From the NCBI GenBank assembly GCA_029378245.1, contig JARKIF010000027.1, positions 1-64,000 on the forward strand: 64,000 bases of DNA, in the 5' to 3' direction. Shown here in pieces: positions 22,531 through 34,150 of the stretch. The first letter of the stretch is position 1. Each line of letters begins with the position of its first letter. A program made the translations under genes and the position numbers. This stretch comes from Roridomyces roridus (lineage: Eukaryota > Basidiomycota > Agaricomycetes > Agaricales > Mycenaceae). The notes beneath the pieces are model-generated. The model ran no database searches and was not told where the DNA came from. It was given only the letters and a program-made list of their open reading frames with translations.

Positions 22531-22938
22531 TCAGAAAAGGACTAGTGAAAATGAAACGCGAGTCCGACCGTTTGGCAAGATACTAAATTGATGCTTTTCG
22601 AAACGAAATGCCGTGGAAGGGGCCGCGAGTATTGAGGAATAACATGGGGACATTATGAGCGCCAGACTGAGGGTTCTGCGACTCGGACTCGTCGTCCATT
22701 CCGTAGGGAGGCAATAGATAGTAAAGATTTTGGATGATAATTCCAGGGGCAGTTTAGCTACTGGATCGCGTATGGCGTTGAGTTGACGCCCAAGGGTGGT
22801 TTTATCTTGTTGGAGGCCTTTCAAATCCTCCCTTCTACGCGCGATGTCGGTGGAGATCTCGTCGAAACGCGTCGCGAGTTCTTGGGCGCTAGTCATAGGA
22901 GACTCTCCAGAAAGTCGGTCAAAGCTATTCCAGTCCAT
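22531..22938 (-). pseudogene. Truncated F-box protein fragment
   Basis: ATG at 22938 starts a 135-codon ORF. A coiled coil (ELATRFDEISTDIARRREDL) leads into RDPVAKLPLELSSKIFTIYC, the start of an F-box. Homology fades after about residue 90 and the ORF ends in unrelated sequence. It has no leucine-rich region. It is probably a remnant of an F-box gene whose 3' part was displaced by copy C, which begins 150 bp downstream on the same strand. Confidence 0.6.
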
Positions 22939-23322
22939 GAGATTGGACCTACATTAAGATTGAAAGACACTGGGTCGTTGGGAGTGTATAAGTAGCGGGA
23001 GTGGGCAAGCCTGAGAAGATGATAAGGTCGCAAACGCGGACAAAGACTCTCGCGTCTCTTCTTTCGTCATCCATATCGTCGCCGATGCTGGTTACTCTAC
23101 TCTGACCGTCTGCCTGTCAATGCGGGACGCGACCAGCACGCTTGGTTCATGCTACAGGCTTCTAAGATTCTTTTACTGCGGAGCTCTTGGCGCACTCGGA
23201 TCTGGTGAGCTTTCTTGCCATACTTGTCTTTCGCCGGCTTCAAACCTGACGCGTGGTTTTTCCCAATCTCAGTGTTATCCAGCTTGTAATACAGCCCGCG
23301 ACGTCCAAGTCTTACGAGAGGA

Positions 23323-23638
23323 ATGGGTGAATCGGAGAAGATCGAGTCGCGGGGTCGTCAGCCTGGAGACCTTGAGGTACGTCGTTCTTATTGTCGCAGT
23401 GCCTCTAGATGCTCAGGCCTAGAAAGCAACGCATCCGTCCTCCCTGGATTCCGGTGCATTGAACGCCTTCCTCTTGGCCGACCGACGCTATCGCTTAAAG
23501 CGAGACTGCTTGCCCATCGGTACCGCTCAGATGAAACGGTCTCGACACCTGCATGGGGCACTTCTGCAGTCTAAGCTCGCCGAGCTTGGACGAGATGGCG
23601 GGATGTACGAGCGCTGTCGTGCGTTGTCGGGAGGATAA
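23323..23638 (+). CDS. Possible small two-exon gene, product unknown
   Basis: Exons at 23323-23376 and 23423-23638 join in frame across a 46-nt GT-AG intron and give 89 residues. The second exon contains SLDSGALNAFLLADRRYRLK and SKLAELGRDGGMYERC, which looks helical and charged. I recognise no family. A TATAAGTA sequence lies about 335 bp upstream. It may equally be the tail of a degraded larger gene. Confidence 0.25.
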
Positions 23639-24719
23639 GGGAGGATATGACCGGCGGCGGCGTGGCTCTACACTGTTTGGACCCTAGTCCACTCCCGATG
23701 GCCGCAGAGTCAAGCGGCACATACGCCAAGTCAAGGCGACTCGGAGGCGCGGCGCATATGAGCTCATCGTGTCGCACTGGCGCTCGGCTCGATGATACCC
23801 TTCGTTCTCCCGAGTCCCGTTCGTGTACGTGCTCAGTTGATGGCCGCCTTTTCCCTCTTTCTTATATACGCTCGCCTCCCAGCCCTTACAGCTTTGAAAG
23901 CCTGGCACAGTGGACGCCTTTGCCACTTCCTGAATGCACCGGCGCGCTTACTTTTCGTCTCGAAACGAGCACTCTCGGGTGTGGTACTAGCCTCCGGCTT
24001 GGGTGCGCTCTCTGGCGGCACGTTTGCACGAGCTATGCTTTAGACCACCACACACACAGACGCCGATCTACACTAGGGAGATCCCCTGTCGCTACGGAAT
24101 TCCTTCGCAGTCAGAATGCGAAATCCTCGTGCGCCACAAGCTCACGTTTCGCACTCGAGTAGGGTCCAAAGTTGGGAGCTCCGGTGGGGATGTCAGGAGT
24201 GCGAGGTGAGTTGACTGTATGCTGCGGGTTTTTTGACGTCTAACCTCTGCTAGATAGGACTTCGGACAAGGTATTGGGTGCAGGACTCGGAAGCGACCAA
24301 ACGTAGCGAGAACTTTTCCTGCATTATTATTCACGGCCGCGAATGTCTATAACTGTCAATTCCACCCGGCTTTCCGTAGCAGCCTAACGCTTCTTTCGTG
24401 AGGACGACGCGTGTACAACTGCCTTACAAATGAGCAGGGGGCGACTGGGCGTTGATACTGATATGTTGTTGCACGCGCAAACGGCAAGGCTTCGCCCTTC
24501 TTCTATTGTCTTTTTGACAACCTTCCGCAAGAAACATCAAAGACAGCACGGTTTGGGATTGTGGGCGCAGATGTGGCCACATTCGCGTGTTGGATTCCGA
24601 GCTATATCCGGCCAATCTCTTATTCTTGTAGGCGGCGACAAAGGGATATCCGAAAGAGAATAACAAGCCCCTTCCGTATCGTGATAAATGTGGCCGAGGC
24701 GGTGACCTGGGCTCGAGGG

Positions 24720-24727
24720 TATAAGTA
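24720..24727 (+). promoter_or_regulatory. TATA box of FunK1 K1
   Basis: TATAAGTA lies 88 bp upstream of the ATG at 24815, a distance that fits a TATA box with a short 5' leader. The downstream stretch is C/T-rich with ATCGAAC near 24775, as is common for basidiomycete 5' leaders. Confidence 0.5.
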
Positions 24728-24814
24728 CCATCCAGCATTCGTCGTCGAATCCCCAACCAACGCTTTCAACTCCATCGAACTAAACCAGACTTCGCTCTCA
24801 TCGACTACTTCACC

Positions 24815-27029
24815 ATGACCACTCCTCCCCGCGCTTCCGCAACGTTCATGCATAGCACCCCACATAGCAAGGGGTCGGCAAGCGACAAGAATTCCGGGCA
24901 GCAGACCACTCGAGAGCATTACGCGCCGTTCCTGAACCACGATCTGGCGAGCGAGAGATACGTCTCCTTGGAACAGTTTTTGTCCGGGCTGTTGAGGCCC
25001 TCCAGCCCCGCACGAGCCGCACCAGACCACGCGAGGTTGACCGAGATCGCCAACATGTCCGATGTACAGGAGAAGTTGGATGCGTTCAAGAGCGCCACCG
25101 AGGGCTCTGGTCTCGAGAATCGAATGTACGAGCCGTTTGTGGAGTTTGTGAACCTATGTCTTCAAAAGCTTGGCCTTGAAGAGTTCTTGCTGTGCCGTAA
25201 TGACCCAATCATCCTCAGCGGCTCATATGCGTCGCGGAAGCCGGATGTCGGGGAAGTTGCAGCCAGCTCCATTACCGATGTACCGGACCGGCGTGGCGTC
25301 GGTGCGGCGGGCAGGCGTTTTCAGTGGGGAGAATTCTGGGCCTTCTGGGAGTTCAAGCCAGGTATGCTGCGTCGTCGCGACACTTATCGTGCCTTGTATC
25401 CGAGTCTCTTACTAACCAATTTCTAGGCGACCTCCCCGAGTTCAGCCCTTCTAACACTTCCGAGACGACGGCTACTACGACTAAGCAAAAAGCAAACAAG
25501 ACCGAGGCTTCAGGCTCCTCTACTGGGGTGAGGAAAAGCTCACGTCGTGCTGAGGCTCCGCCACCCGCTCAGCCTGTTGTCGACGCTGAACTTCCTGCCG
25601 CCGAACCCCCGGCCGGCAACCACACCCCTCGCTCGCTGGTAGAGAAACCCGAAATACAGTGTGCGGGCTATGCGCTCGAGATGCTTGCGCTGAGTCGCAT
25701 TCGCCATCACGTGTTTGGCGTGCTCGTCGGAGGCCTGACTATGGAACTCCAATATTACGATCGCTCCGCGATTGTTAAGTCCCATAGATTGGAATTCACG
25801 ACCCCAGACGGCCTGGTCACATTCCTCGGTGTCCTCTCTGACTTGACAAATTCCCTCTCGACGCAGTATCCGCACGGACTGCTCGACTCGGACACTCCGC
25901 CAGCGCCGCCCCCCAACCGGAACACAAAAACCGCTTGGGACGATCTTTACAGAGACACTAAAATGACATTTGGTGGTTGGGGACTGAACCTGGAAAACAT
26001 ACTGTTTCAGTCTCATGGGCTCATCGGCCGCGGAACTGTCGTGGTCAGAGCCAAGGTGATGAAAAGCCCCCAGCGTGCCAAGCGCAACAATGGGGATGTT
26101 GTTGTCAAATGGAGCTGGGTTCCGACGACACGGCGGAAGGAGGCAGATTTTATCAAAATGGCCCGAGACGCAGCAGCTAGCAAAAACCCAGATATGCTCA
26201 AGCATCTACCCGCCCTCTTCTGTGCTCACGAGGCCGATACGTCTTACAAGATATTCTTGGAAGATCTTGACACCTGGTACGAAGCCCGGCAGCTTCGTAT
26301 CATTGTACAAGAGCCCCTCATGCCACTCAACGACGAGAAACTGTCCCCAGACAAACTGGCTAAGGCCTTCAAGGATACTTTCAAAGGTACGCATGCCCAG
26401 CTTTTGTTTCTCTCAATGGCCTCACCTACGCTTTAGCATATCGTTGCGTCGTCGAGTACGCCAAGCTGATTCACCGAGACATCAGCACTGGCAATCTCAT
26501 GTACCGGCTATTAGATGGCGGCGACGTTGAAGGGGTTCTGAACGACTTTGATATGGCCAAGTCTACAGTCGAAGATGCTTCTAACACCTCGACCTCGCGT
26601 CACCGCACAGGGACGAAACCGTTTATGGCGAGAGATTTGCTTGTAGAGGAGCCTCCCCGCCACCTTCCCCGCCACGATTTGGAATCGTTCCTATATGTCC
26701 TGGCGTTTCTCGTCTGCGAAACAAAGGGAACGCTCGACCATTGGAGGTTTCTCAGTATGGAGGATTTGAAAACTGCCAAAGCTTCCAGGTTGTCGGAGGG
26801 ATTCCCTTCGGTCAAACCAGGTTATGAAGACTTCGCTACCTGGCTTCCTCAGCTGGAGCACATCTTTGAGGACGGGAGCAAACGTCTCACTGCAGCCAAG
26901 CGCAGAGTCGTCGTCAATGCGGGGCTGAAAGCAAAGGGCCGGCCGCCCTTGGAGGAAATACCGATGCCAGATGAGGAAACCCTCGATGGCACTGTGACCT
27001 TTGACACTTTTTTCGCTTCCCTGGTGTGA
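24815..27029 (+). CDS. FunK1-type fungal protein kinase, full length (K1, 699 aa)
   Basis: FunK1 kinases are a basidiomycete-expanded family with unknown substrates. Exons 24815-25361, 25427-26386 and 26437-27029 join in frame. The first ~360 residues form the N-terminal FunK1 region (SDVQEKLDAFKSATEGSGLE, WGEFWAFWEFKPG), with a Thr/Lys-rich insert and a sandwich of beta-like stretches. The kinase part has GRGTVVVRAKV, VVVKWSW (likely ATP-binding lysine), ARDAAASKNPDMLKHLPALF, the catalytic HRDIS at 515-519, DFD at 539-541 in place of DFG, and HLPRHDLESFLYVLAFLVCE. The end reads LDGTVTFDTFF. It is the only unit in the cluster with the complete N-terminal region and a clear TATA box, so it is the best candidate for an active kinase. 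Confidence 0.9.
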
Positions 27030-27260
27030 GGTTGGTGTAGTACCCATTAATACCCATTACTATTGTATCTGTCACATGAACGATCTGATTCTCCAAGAGC
27101 ATTCTCGACACACACACCTGCCTTCCAATATATGTCTGCATAAGCGCCATGGAAGCGAAATTTGGGTTGCAGAGGAGCCATACTTACGCCGCAGGACGGA
27201 GTTGCCGTTGTGGCCGAGCTGTTTGGTACGCCAAACAATTCCTTTTTCGGGAGGAAGGTC

Positions 27261-28323
27261 ATGATCACCTCTTGTGATTCCCACCTCACCTTGGCTGGAT
27301 GGACGCTGTGTCTGGGCGAAACCTTATTCCACAAGCAGAGCACTGTCGTCGTTTCAGCCACCGTGCTCCATAGCCCCAGCCATGAGTATGACGGGAGAGA
27401 TGCTGTCGTCAAATGGAACTGGGCTCCCAAAGCACGGACGGCGGAATCTGCCTTCGTTCTCAGTGCGCGCCGTCGTGCAGAGAGAGAGAACCCCCGGATG
27501 CTGGACCACCTACCCGACGTCTTCTATGCCGGAGACATGGAAAGCAGCGCGGCTGTCGACATCTTCGGCGATATCGCAAGCAACAATTTTGAAGAGCGTG
27601 TCTTGCGTGTAACGGTCCAGGAACGTCTGAAGCCACTCAAAGATCGGACGCTTACAGCAGACGAGCTGGAAAAGGCCTTCAAGGCCATCTTCGACTGTAC
27701 GCTATCCTGCTTCCGTATCCGCGCAATCTCTGAATTTCGGGTTAGGCTACCGCTGGCTCGTCGAAGCCGCAGGGATCCTTCATCGCGACATTAGCGTCAA
27801 CAATCTCATGTACCGCCGCATCGATGGGCAAATTTACGGCGTCCTGAACGACTTTGACCTGTCCCAGTTTATCAACAACAGTTCTGGGTTCACCTCCGAT
27901 GAGCGTATAGGGACGATACCCTTCATGGCCTTTGATCTCCTTAACAGAGAGCGGCCTCCTCCTACGCACCTCCCCCGCCACGACCTGGAGTCCCTCATGT
28001 ACGCGCTCGTGTTTCTCGTCTGTGAAGTCGAAGGCACCCAGCTAGCGCGATGGAGAGACCTTGGAATGCAGGAGGTGCATGATTCCAAGATTGTGACCTT
28101 GCTGGAGGGATTCCCATTCCCCAAAGATGGGTTCGAACGGTTCTTGGACTGGACTTACCAATTGGGAGAACTTTTCCTGGACGCTTTCGGTGCCCGTACG
28201 AAAGCCCGGAGACTTCGCCTTTTGAATGGGAAGCAGCAGCAGCCAGTGCCAGAGGTGGACGACGAAACTCTGGGTGGCAGGCTGACTTTTGATACCTTCG
28301 CATCTACTCTTTGCGAATTATGA
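27261..28323 (+). CDS. FunK1-type kinase, N-terminally short (K2, 337 aa)
   Basis: Exons 27261-27696 and 27746-28323 join at a phase-1 intron. The first in-frame ATG is at 27261 (MITSCDSHLTLAGWTL). The ORF extends upstream without another ATG. The kinase part has VVKWNWAPKARTAESAFV, LDHLPDVFYAGDMESSA, HRDIS at 158-162, DFD at 181-183 and HLPRHDLESLMYALVFLVCE, and ends FDTFASTLCEL. Relative to K1 the N-terminal ~350 residues are missing, so it is a kinase-domain-only protein or a 5'-truncated duplicate. Both exons are most like relic B. All key catalytic residues are present. Confidence 0.75.
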
Positions 28324-28526
28324 TGGTTATTTAATTACCTTTTCCCTTGAATATCGCACTCATCCCGTTCCAGACTTGGAGTATACGCTTGAACCCCAAT
28401 CCTTCCGCCCGCGACGCGCGTCCGGTTTTACTCCGTGTGAAGCGCGACGGCGTGCCGCGTGTCCGGAGATGAATCAGTTGTTGCGCCCACGTTCTGTAGT
28501 GCCTGCCTCGCTACCTCGACATTCCG

Positions 28527-29174
28527 ATGGACCTTCCGCTGGGGGTTCCCCCGCCCGCTGCGCTCTCATTCTCGAAGGACGAAGTGTTTTGCTTTCGTGG
28601 CTGGCGATTGCAAGTGGGAGCGACTCTTTCGCGCAAACACACGAGCTTCGGACGTGGCACTGTCGTAATCAAGGCCACCGTTTTGGCCAGCCCAGGAGAC
28701 GACCATAACGGGACGGATGTGGTCAAATGGGTCTGGTCCTCGGAAACGCGCACGGCAGAAGTCGATTTCGTTCGGCGTGCGCGGACTCCCGCAGAGATGG
28801 AGAGCCCCGACATGCTCGATCACCTCCCGAATTTCCTTCATAGCGAAGAGATCCGCGCCGCGGCGCCTCTGGAGCCCTTGTTCTCCGCGTGGTGGTGCAG
28901 GAACTCCTCATGCCACTCCACGACCCGACGCTGACAGCCGACGAGCTGCTTGGTCGAAGGATTTCCCAAAGTCCGGTCTGGCTTTGAACGCTTCACTTTA
29001 TGGGTTTCACGGCTCAGGCGGATATTCTACAAGGGCCTCATGGGTCACGCCGATGCTGAAGATGCTCAGCAATTGCTCGAGGATGGGGCAGATGGAGTTG
29101 AGGTCGAGGCAGTGGATGAGGAAACTTTGGGCGGCAGGGTAACCTTCGACACTTTTATGCGGGCGGTTCAATAA
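28527..29174 (+). pseudogene. FunK1 kinase relic with catalytic core deleted (K3)
   Basis: ATG at 28527 opens MDLPLGVPPPAALSFSKDEV, as in K5. Exon 1 runs to MLDHLPNFLHSEE. A shift near 28860 then moves the frame to VVVQELLMPLHDPTLTADEL. At about 28950 the sequence jumps directly to LVEGFPKVRSGFERFTLW, the C-terminal lobe. Intron, HRD loop, DFD and the RHDLES block are all absent, a loss of roughly 170 codons. The end, DEETLGGRVTFDTFMRAV, is intact to 29174. It cannot encode a kinase. Confidence 0.8.
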
Positions 29175-29738
29175 TGGTGCGTTTTCTCTCTGTGCTGCCT
29201 TGCAATCTTCCTCATCTTGTAGCCAGAATCCACGCGCTAGACGCCTGAGGCCTTATTCTAGATTTGCTTCGCTCTCAGGAGCTCAAGTACAATCCCAGGC
29301 TCCCCAGCACCTCTCAAGGCTTCAAATCCGTACCTGAGAGCGCGTAACTCGTCACTGTTTCGAGGCAATATGTGGAAATCCGAAATTCGGGACTCGGGAC
29401 CACGCGGGCGTTGGGGAAGAGACGGCGACTTCGTGGGCTCGAGATGGAGAAACCGAGGGCGTGCCACACGTAGATTAATGAAGGGACTTGTGGCCAGTCG
29501 GGCGCGCGGTAAAAGTACACGGACTTTGTGGATGAGGTAGAAACACGTGCAATATCGATTCCTCATCTTCTCCCTTCGTTCTATGTACACTTTGACTCTG
29601 TCGCGTCGGCGTCCTGCACTGGCAAATGCGATCTCTCTACTCGATACAGTGCCACGCGGCTATTCGATGCCACGCCGCTTGTCATAAACCACCACACCGA
29701 CTTCCGCTCCCTTTCGCTCTTGATTTGGTCAGAGTTCC
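29175..29738. repeat. Intergenic segment repeated at 32453-33031
   Basis: From CGGGCGGTTCAATAATGG to the next start codon (about 560 bp), this interval is almost identical to 32459-33031, including the long block with GAGACGGCGACTTCGTGG. The two copies precede K4 and K6 and mark a tandem duplication. No coding sequence is recognised. It presumably holds the promoter of the kinase downstream. Confidence 0.8.
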
Positions 29739-30876
29739 ATGAGCAAGCTGGTACCAGCCCGACTCTACGCCGAAGACCCGAATGCACCTCCGCCCTACGA
29801 GTGCGGCGACGACTTGTTTACACTGGGCCGAGACCGTCTCGAATGGACGCTCCGATTAGGAGACATATTTTCGCACACATGCAGGAGCGCTGGTCGTGTC
29901 ACGGTCGTCGCCAAGTCCACCGTCTTAGCCAGCCCAGGAGCGAGCCACAACGGGGCAGATGTCGTTGTCAAATGGGTCTGGTCTCCCAAAACGCGAGCAG
30001 CAGAAGCTGACTTCGTTCGCCGTGCGCGGGATCTTGCGGAGATGGAGAACCCCAGCATGCTCCATCATTTACCGAACTTCCTTCATGTGGAAGAAGAGGT
30101 GGAAATCGACGAGGACGTCGTTCTCCGCGTACTAGTCCAAGAACTCCTCACGCCGCTCGACGATTCGACGTTGACGGCAGACGAATTGGCCAAAGCTTTC
30201 AAGGACATCTTCGAGTGTGCGCAATCTTTTCTTCCATCGTCTTCGTGATCTGACGTGATAAAAAGGCTACCGCTGGCTCTTCGAAGTCGCAAAGATCCTC
30301 CACCGGGACATCAGCGTCAAGAATCTCATGTATCGACGGAAAGATGGCCAAATTTTCGGCGTCCTCAACGACTTTGATTTGGCGCATTTGGCGGTGGATG
30401 ACAGCTCACCCCCGTCAGGCCAGCGCATTGGCACCATCCCTTACATGGCCATGGACCTGCTCGTGCCAAATCCGCCCAGCCACCTTCCTCGCCACGACCT
30501 GGAGTCGTTGTTCTATGTGCTTGTATTCGTCGTCTGTCAAACCGACAGCGATACACACCCAGGGCCACCTCTGCGTCGATGGAAGGATCGTGACATGAAC
30601 ATAGAATGGGCATTCAAGTCCGCGGCCTTTCTTTTAGATGGTTTTCCTCCGGTTCGACCTGGCTTTGAGCGCTTCACTTTGCCGATTCTTTTGCTGCGAC
30701 GGGTTTTTCGCAACGGTCTCAACGCTCGTAACCATGTCGAATATATTCACCGGTCGAGGGCGCAGGGAATGGTCTCAGATGAACTGGAGGAAGAAGAGGT
30801 GGAGGAAGTGGATGGTGAAACCCTCGGTGGTAGGGTGACCTTTGACACTTTTGCTTCAGCACTTGGTGAGGGTTAG
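29739..30876 (+). CDS. FunK1-type kinase (K4, 362 aa)
   Basis: Exons 29739-30216 and 30266-30876 join in frame from the ATG at 29739. The N-terminus is MSKLVPARLYAEDPNAPPPY. The kinase part has VTVVAKSTVL, VVVKWVWSPKTRAAEADFV, HHLPNFLHVEEEVEIDEDVV, HRDIS at 172-176, DFD at 195-197 and HLPRHDLESLFYVLVFVVCQ. An acidic stretch (DELEEEEVEEVDGETL) precedes FDTFASALGEG. It is the tandem-duplicate partner of K6. Catalytic residues are kept; the N-terminal FunK1 region of K1 is missing. Confidence 0.8.
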
Positions 30877-31306
30877 CATGTGTTCACTCCCTCTGCTTGA
30901 TCTTACATACTTCTAGAACCTACCTTTTGACTGGAGCTCGCCCGCACTGGTGCTGGGCCTTATCAGACGTTCTTTCTCTAGGCTGAGGTCAGCCTTCTCT
31001 TCCCCTCCGTCGACTTTGAATGATCTTGTTTATCGTGCTGCCAGTGCAGGTCGCTCTTCTGAATCTCACTCTCGTAACTCGTTCTTCAGCATGCGAACGA
31101 GCTTACTAACGTCTGTTCAGAGTCCGTGCGTACACGTTTTGCCCCAGATTATTCTCGAGTCGTTGAACGTACCGCAGCCTTACCGCTTGCTGCACATGCG
31201 TCCAGGTCTGCTTCTGCATGTGAAGCGGGACGGCATCCCGCGTGTCCGGAGATTGGAATCAGTCACTGCGCCCACGTTGTGTGGTGCCTGCCACCTCGAC
31301 ATTCCA

Positions 31307-32409
31307 ATGGACTGTGGCCCCAGGCCGTTACGCGCCCTCACACTCGCTGCGTTCTCATTCTCGAAGGACGAGGTGTTTACCTTTTGTGGATGGAGTCTGC
31401 GAGCGGGAGAGACCCTTTCGCAACATTACGCCAGCGGAGGACGTGGCGCTGTCGTAATCAAGGCGACGGTCTTGGCAAGCCCTGGCGACGCCCATAACAG
31501 GACGGATGTCGTCGTCAAATGGGTCTGGGCGCCCAAAACGCGGACAGCGGAAACCGATTTCGTTTGTCGTGCGCGGACTCTCGCTGGGAAGGAGAACCCC
31601 CACATGCTTGACCGCCTACCGAACTTCTTACATGTGGAAGAAGAGGTGCAAATCGACGAGGACCTCCTTCTCCGCGTAATAGTCCAAGAACTCCTCGCGC
31701 CACTCGACGACTCGACGTTGACGGCAGACGAGCTGGCCAAAGCTTTCAAGGACATATTGGAGTGTGCGTAGTGCTTGCTTCCTTTTTCTACCTGATCTGA
31801 CTACTCCGAGAAGGCTACCGTTGGCTTGTTGAGGTCGCCAAGATCCTTCACCGCGATATTAGCGTCAATAATCTGATGTACCGCCGCATCGACGGAGAAA
31901 TTTACGGCGTGCTGAACGACTTTGACCTGTCCCGGTTCATGGACGACAGCTCTGGGTGTGCCTCAGACGAGCGTATAGGGACGAGACTGTTTATGGCCCT
32001 AGACCTCCTTGATTTACGTCGGCCTCCTATACACCTACCCCGCCACGACCTCGAGTCCCTGATGTATGTGCTCGTGTTCCTGGTCTGCGAAATCGAAGAC
32101 GAGGAGCGAATGCGATTGACCGATTCAAATATGGACAATGCGCGTGGTAACAAATACAGAACCTTGTGCACGGCGTTTCCCCTCGCCAGACCGGGATTCG
32201 GACGCTTCGACGATTGGATTTTCCGCTTGCAGAGTCTGTTTGGAGATGCTCTATACGCTCGCTGCCAAGCTGAGATTATCATCGGTTTCAACAAAGCCCA
32301 GGCACGCCGTGGGGGCAAAAAACGGCAGGAGTTACCGGAGGTGGATGACGAAACTTTGGGTGGAAGGGTGACCTTTGATACTTTTGCTGCGGCCTTGTGT
32401 GAATTGTAA
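31307..32409 (+). CDS. FunK1-type kinase with chimeric exons (K5, 350 aa)
   Basis: Exons 31307-31763 and 31814-32409 join in frame. I chose the ATG at 31307 by comparison with K3; the ORF is open further upstream, with an ATG at 31091. Exon 1 (VEEEVQIDEDLLLRVIVQEL, ADELAKAFKDILEC) belongs to the K3/K4/K6 type. Exon 2 (YRRIDGEIYGVLNDFDLSRF, DERIGTRLFMALDLLD, ELPEVDDETLGGRVTFDTFA) belongs to the relic B/K2 type. HRDIS is at 165-169 and DFD at 188-190. The switch lies at the shared phase-1 intron. All catalytic motifs are present. Confidence 0.8.
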
Positions 32410-33031
32410 TGTCGGGTTTCCCTTACCGCTCGTTACACGTGCGTTCAGGTCTTTCATGCGGGCGGTTCAATAATGGTGCGTTTTCTCTCTGTGCTGCCTT
32501 GCAATCTTCCTCATCTTGTCGTCAGAACCCACGCGCTAGACGCCTGAGGCCTTATTCTAGATTTGCTTCGCTCTCGGGGGCTCAAGTACAATCCCAGGCT
32601 CTCCAGCACCTCTCAAGGTTTCAAATCCGTACCCGAGAGCGCGTAACTCGTCACTGTTTCGAGGCAATATGTGGAAATCCGAAATTCGGGACTCGGGACC
32701 ACGCGGGCGTTGGGGAAGAGACGGCGACTTCGTGGGCTCGAGATGGAGAAACCGAGGGCGTGCCACACGTAGATTAATGAAGGGACTTGTGGCCAGTCGG
32801 GCGCGCGCGGTAAAAGTACACGGACTTTGTGGATGAGGTAGAAACACGTGCAATATCGATTCCTCTTCTCCCTTCTTTCTACACTTGACTCTGTCGCGTC
32901 GGCGTCCTGCACTGGCAAATGCGATCTCTCTACTCGATACAGTGCCACGCGGCTATTCGATGCCACGCCGCTTGTCATAAACGACCACACCGACTTCCGC
33001 TCCCTTTCGCTCCTGGTTCAGCCAGAGTTCC

Positions 33032-34150
33032 ATGAGCAGGCTCGTGCCAGCTCGACTCTACGCCGAAGCCACTAATGCACCTCCACCTTGCCAGCTCGGC
33101 GACGACTTGTTCACACTGGGCCGGAACCATCTCGAATGGACGCTGCGATTAGGAGACATATTTTCGCACACATGCAGGAGCGCTGGTTGTGTCACGGTCG
33201 TCGCCAAGGCCACTGTATTAGCCAGCCCGGGAGAGCCCCACAACGGGGCCGATGTAGTCGTCAAATGGCTCTGGGCGCCCAAAACGCGCAAGGCGGAGGC
33301 AGATTTCGTTCGTCGTGCGCGAACTCTCGCAGAGAAGGAGAACACCAACATGCTCAATCACTTACCGAACTTCTTACATGTGGAAGAAGAGGTGGAAATC
33401 GACGAGGGTATCGTTCTCCGTGTGGTGGTCCAAGAATCCCTCGAGCCCCTCGAGACACTGATGGCAGACGAGCTGGCCAAAGCTTTTAAGGACATCTTTG
33501 AATGTGCGTAATCAATTTCTTCTCGTCTTCATGATCTAACACTTTGGAAAGGCTACCGCTGGCTTGTCGAGGTTGCCAGGATACTGCACCGCGACATCAG
33601 CGTCAAAAATCTCATGTATCGCCGCAAAGACGGTCAAATCTGCGGCGTCCTCAACGACTTTGATTTGTCTCATTTCATGGACGACGAGAGCAGCCCTGTT
33701 CCGGCAGGCCAGCGCATTGGCACCGTTCCTTACATGGCCAGGGACCTGCTTCTCTCAAATCCTTATCCCCACCTTCCACGCCACGATCTGGAATCGTTGG
33801 TGTATGTGCTCATATTCCTTGTGTGCGATAGGGATGATCCAGGTGAATTGGTGCCTCTGCGTCAATGGAAAGATCTCGACATGCGCAAAGAACGTCTATA
33901 CAAGTACGGGCTCTTGTTCTCAGGGTATCCTGGGTTACGCCCTGGCTTCAATCGCTTCGATTTATGGATTTACCAATTGACTCGCATTTTCCGCGCCGGT
34001 ATGAGCGCTTGCGATGAGGTGATGTCTTATAACCTTTGGAAAGCAAGAGGTGTCCGAGTGCCCGAGCAGGAGCCGGAGCCAGTGGACCAAGAAACCTTGG
34101 GTGGCAGGGTGACCTTTGACACCTTTGCTTTAGCGCTCAGCGACGGTTAG
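33032..34150 (+). CDS. FunK1-type kinase (K6, 356 aa)
   Basis: Exons 33032-33503 and 33552-34150 join in frame from the ATG at 33032 (MSRLVPARLYAEATNAPPP). The kinase part has VVVKWLWAPKTRKAEADFV, NHLPNFLHVEEEVEIDEGIV, HRDIS at 170-174, DFD at 193-195, HLPRHDLESLVYVLIFLVCD and ends GGRVTFDTFALALSDG. It is the closest relative of K4, with an almost identical upstream spacer. Relative to K4, exon 1 lacks two or three residues (LETLMADEL for LDDSTLTADEL). Confidence 0.8.

Larger units (their letters stand above)
22939..24814. other. Mostly non-coding 1.9-kb interval upstream of the full-length FunK1
   Basis: Apart from the weak two-exon ORF at 23323-23638, I see only overlapping ORFs without motifs. 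One at 23792-24043 (+) encodes 83 residues with a hydrophobic C-terminal segment (SGVVLASGLGALSGGTFA) and could be an exon of an unrecognised gene. A TATAAGTA sequence occurs at about 22988 on the plus strand. Confidence 0.4.

Noticed and set aside
25540..26205. 221-codon minus-strand ORF
   Set aside because: It is antisense to exon 2 of the full-length FunK1 kinase.
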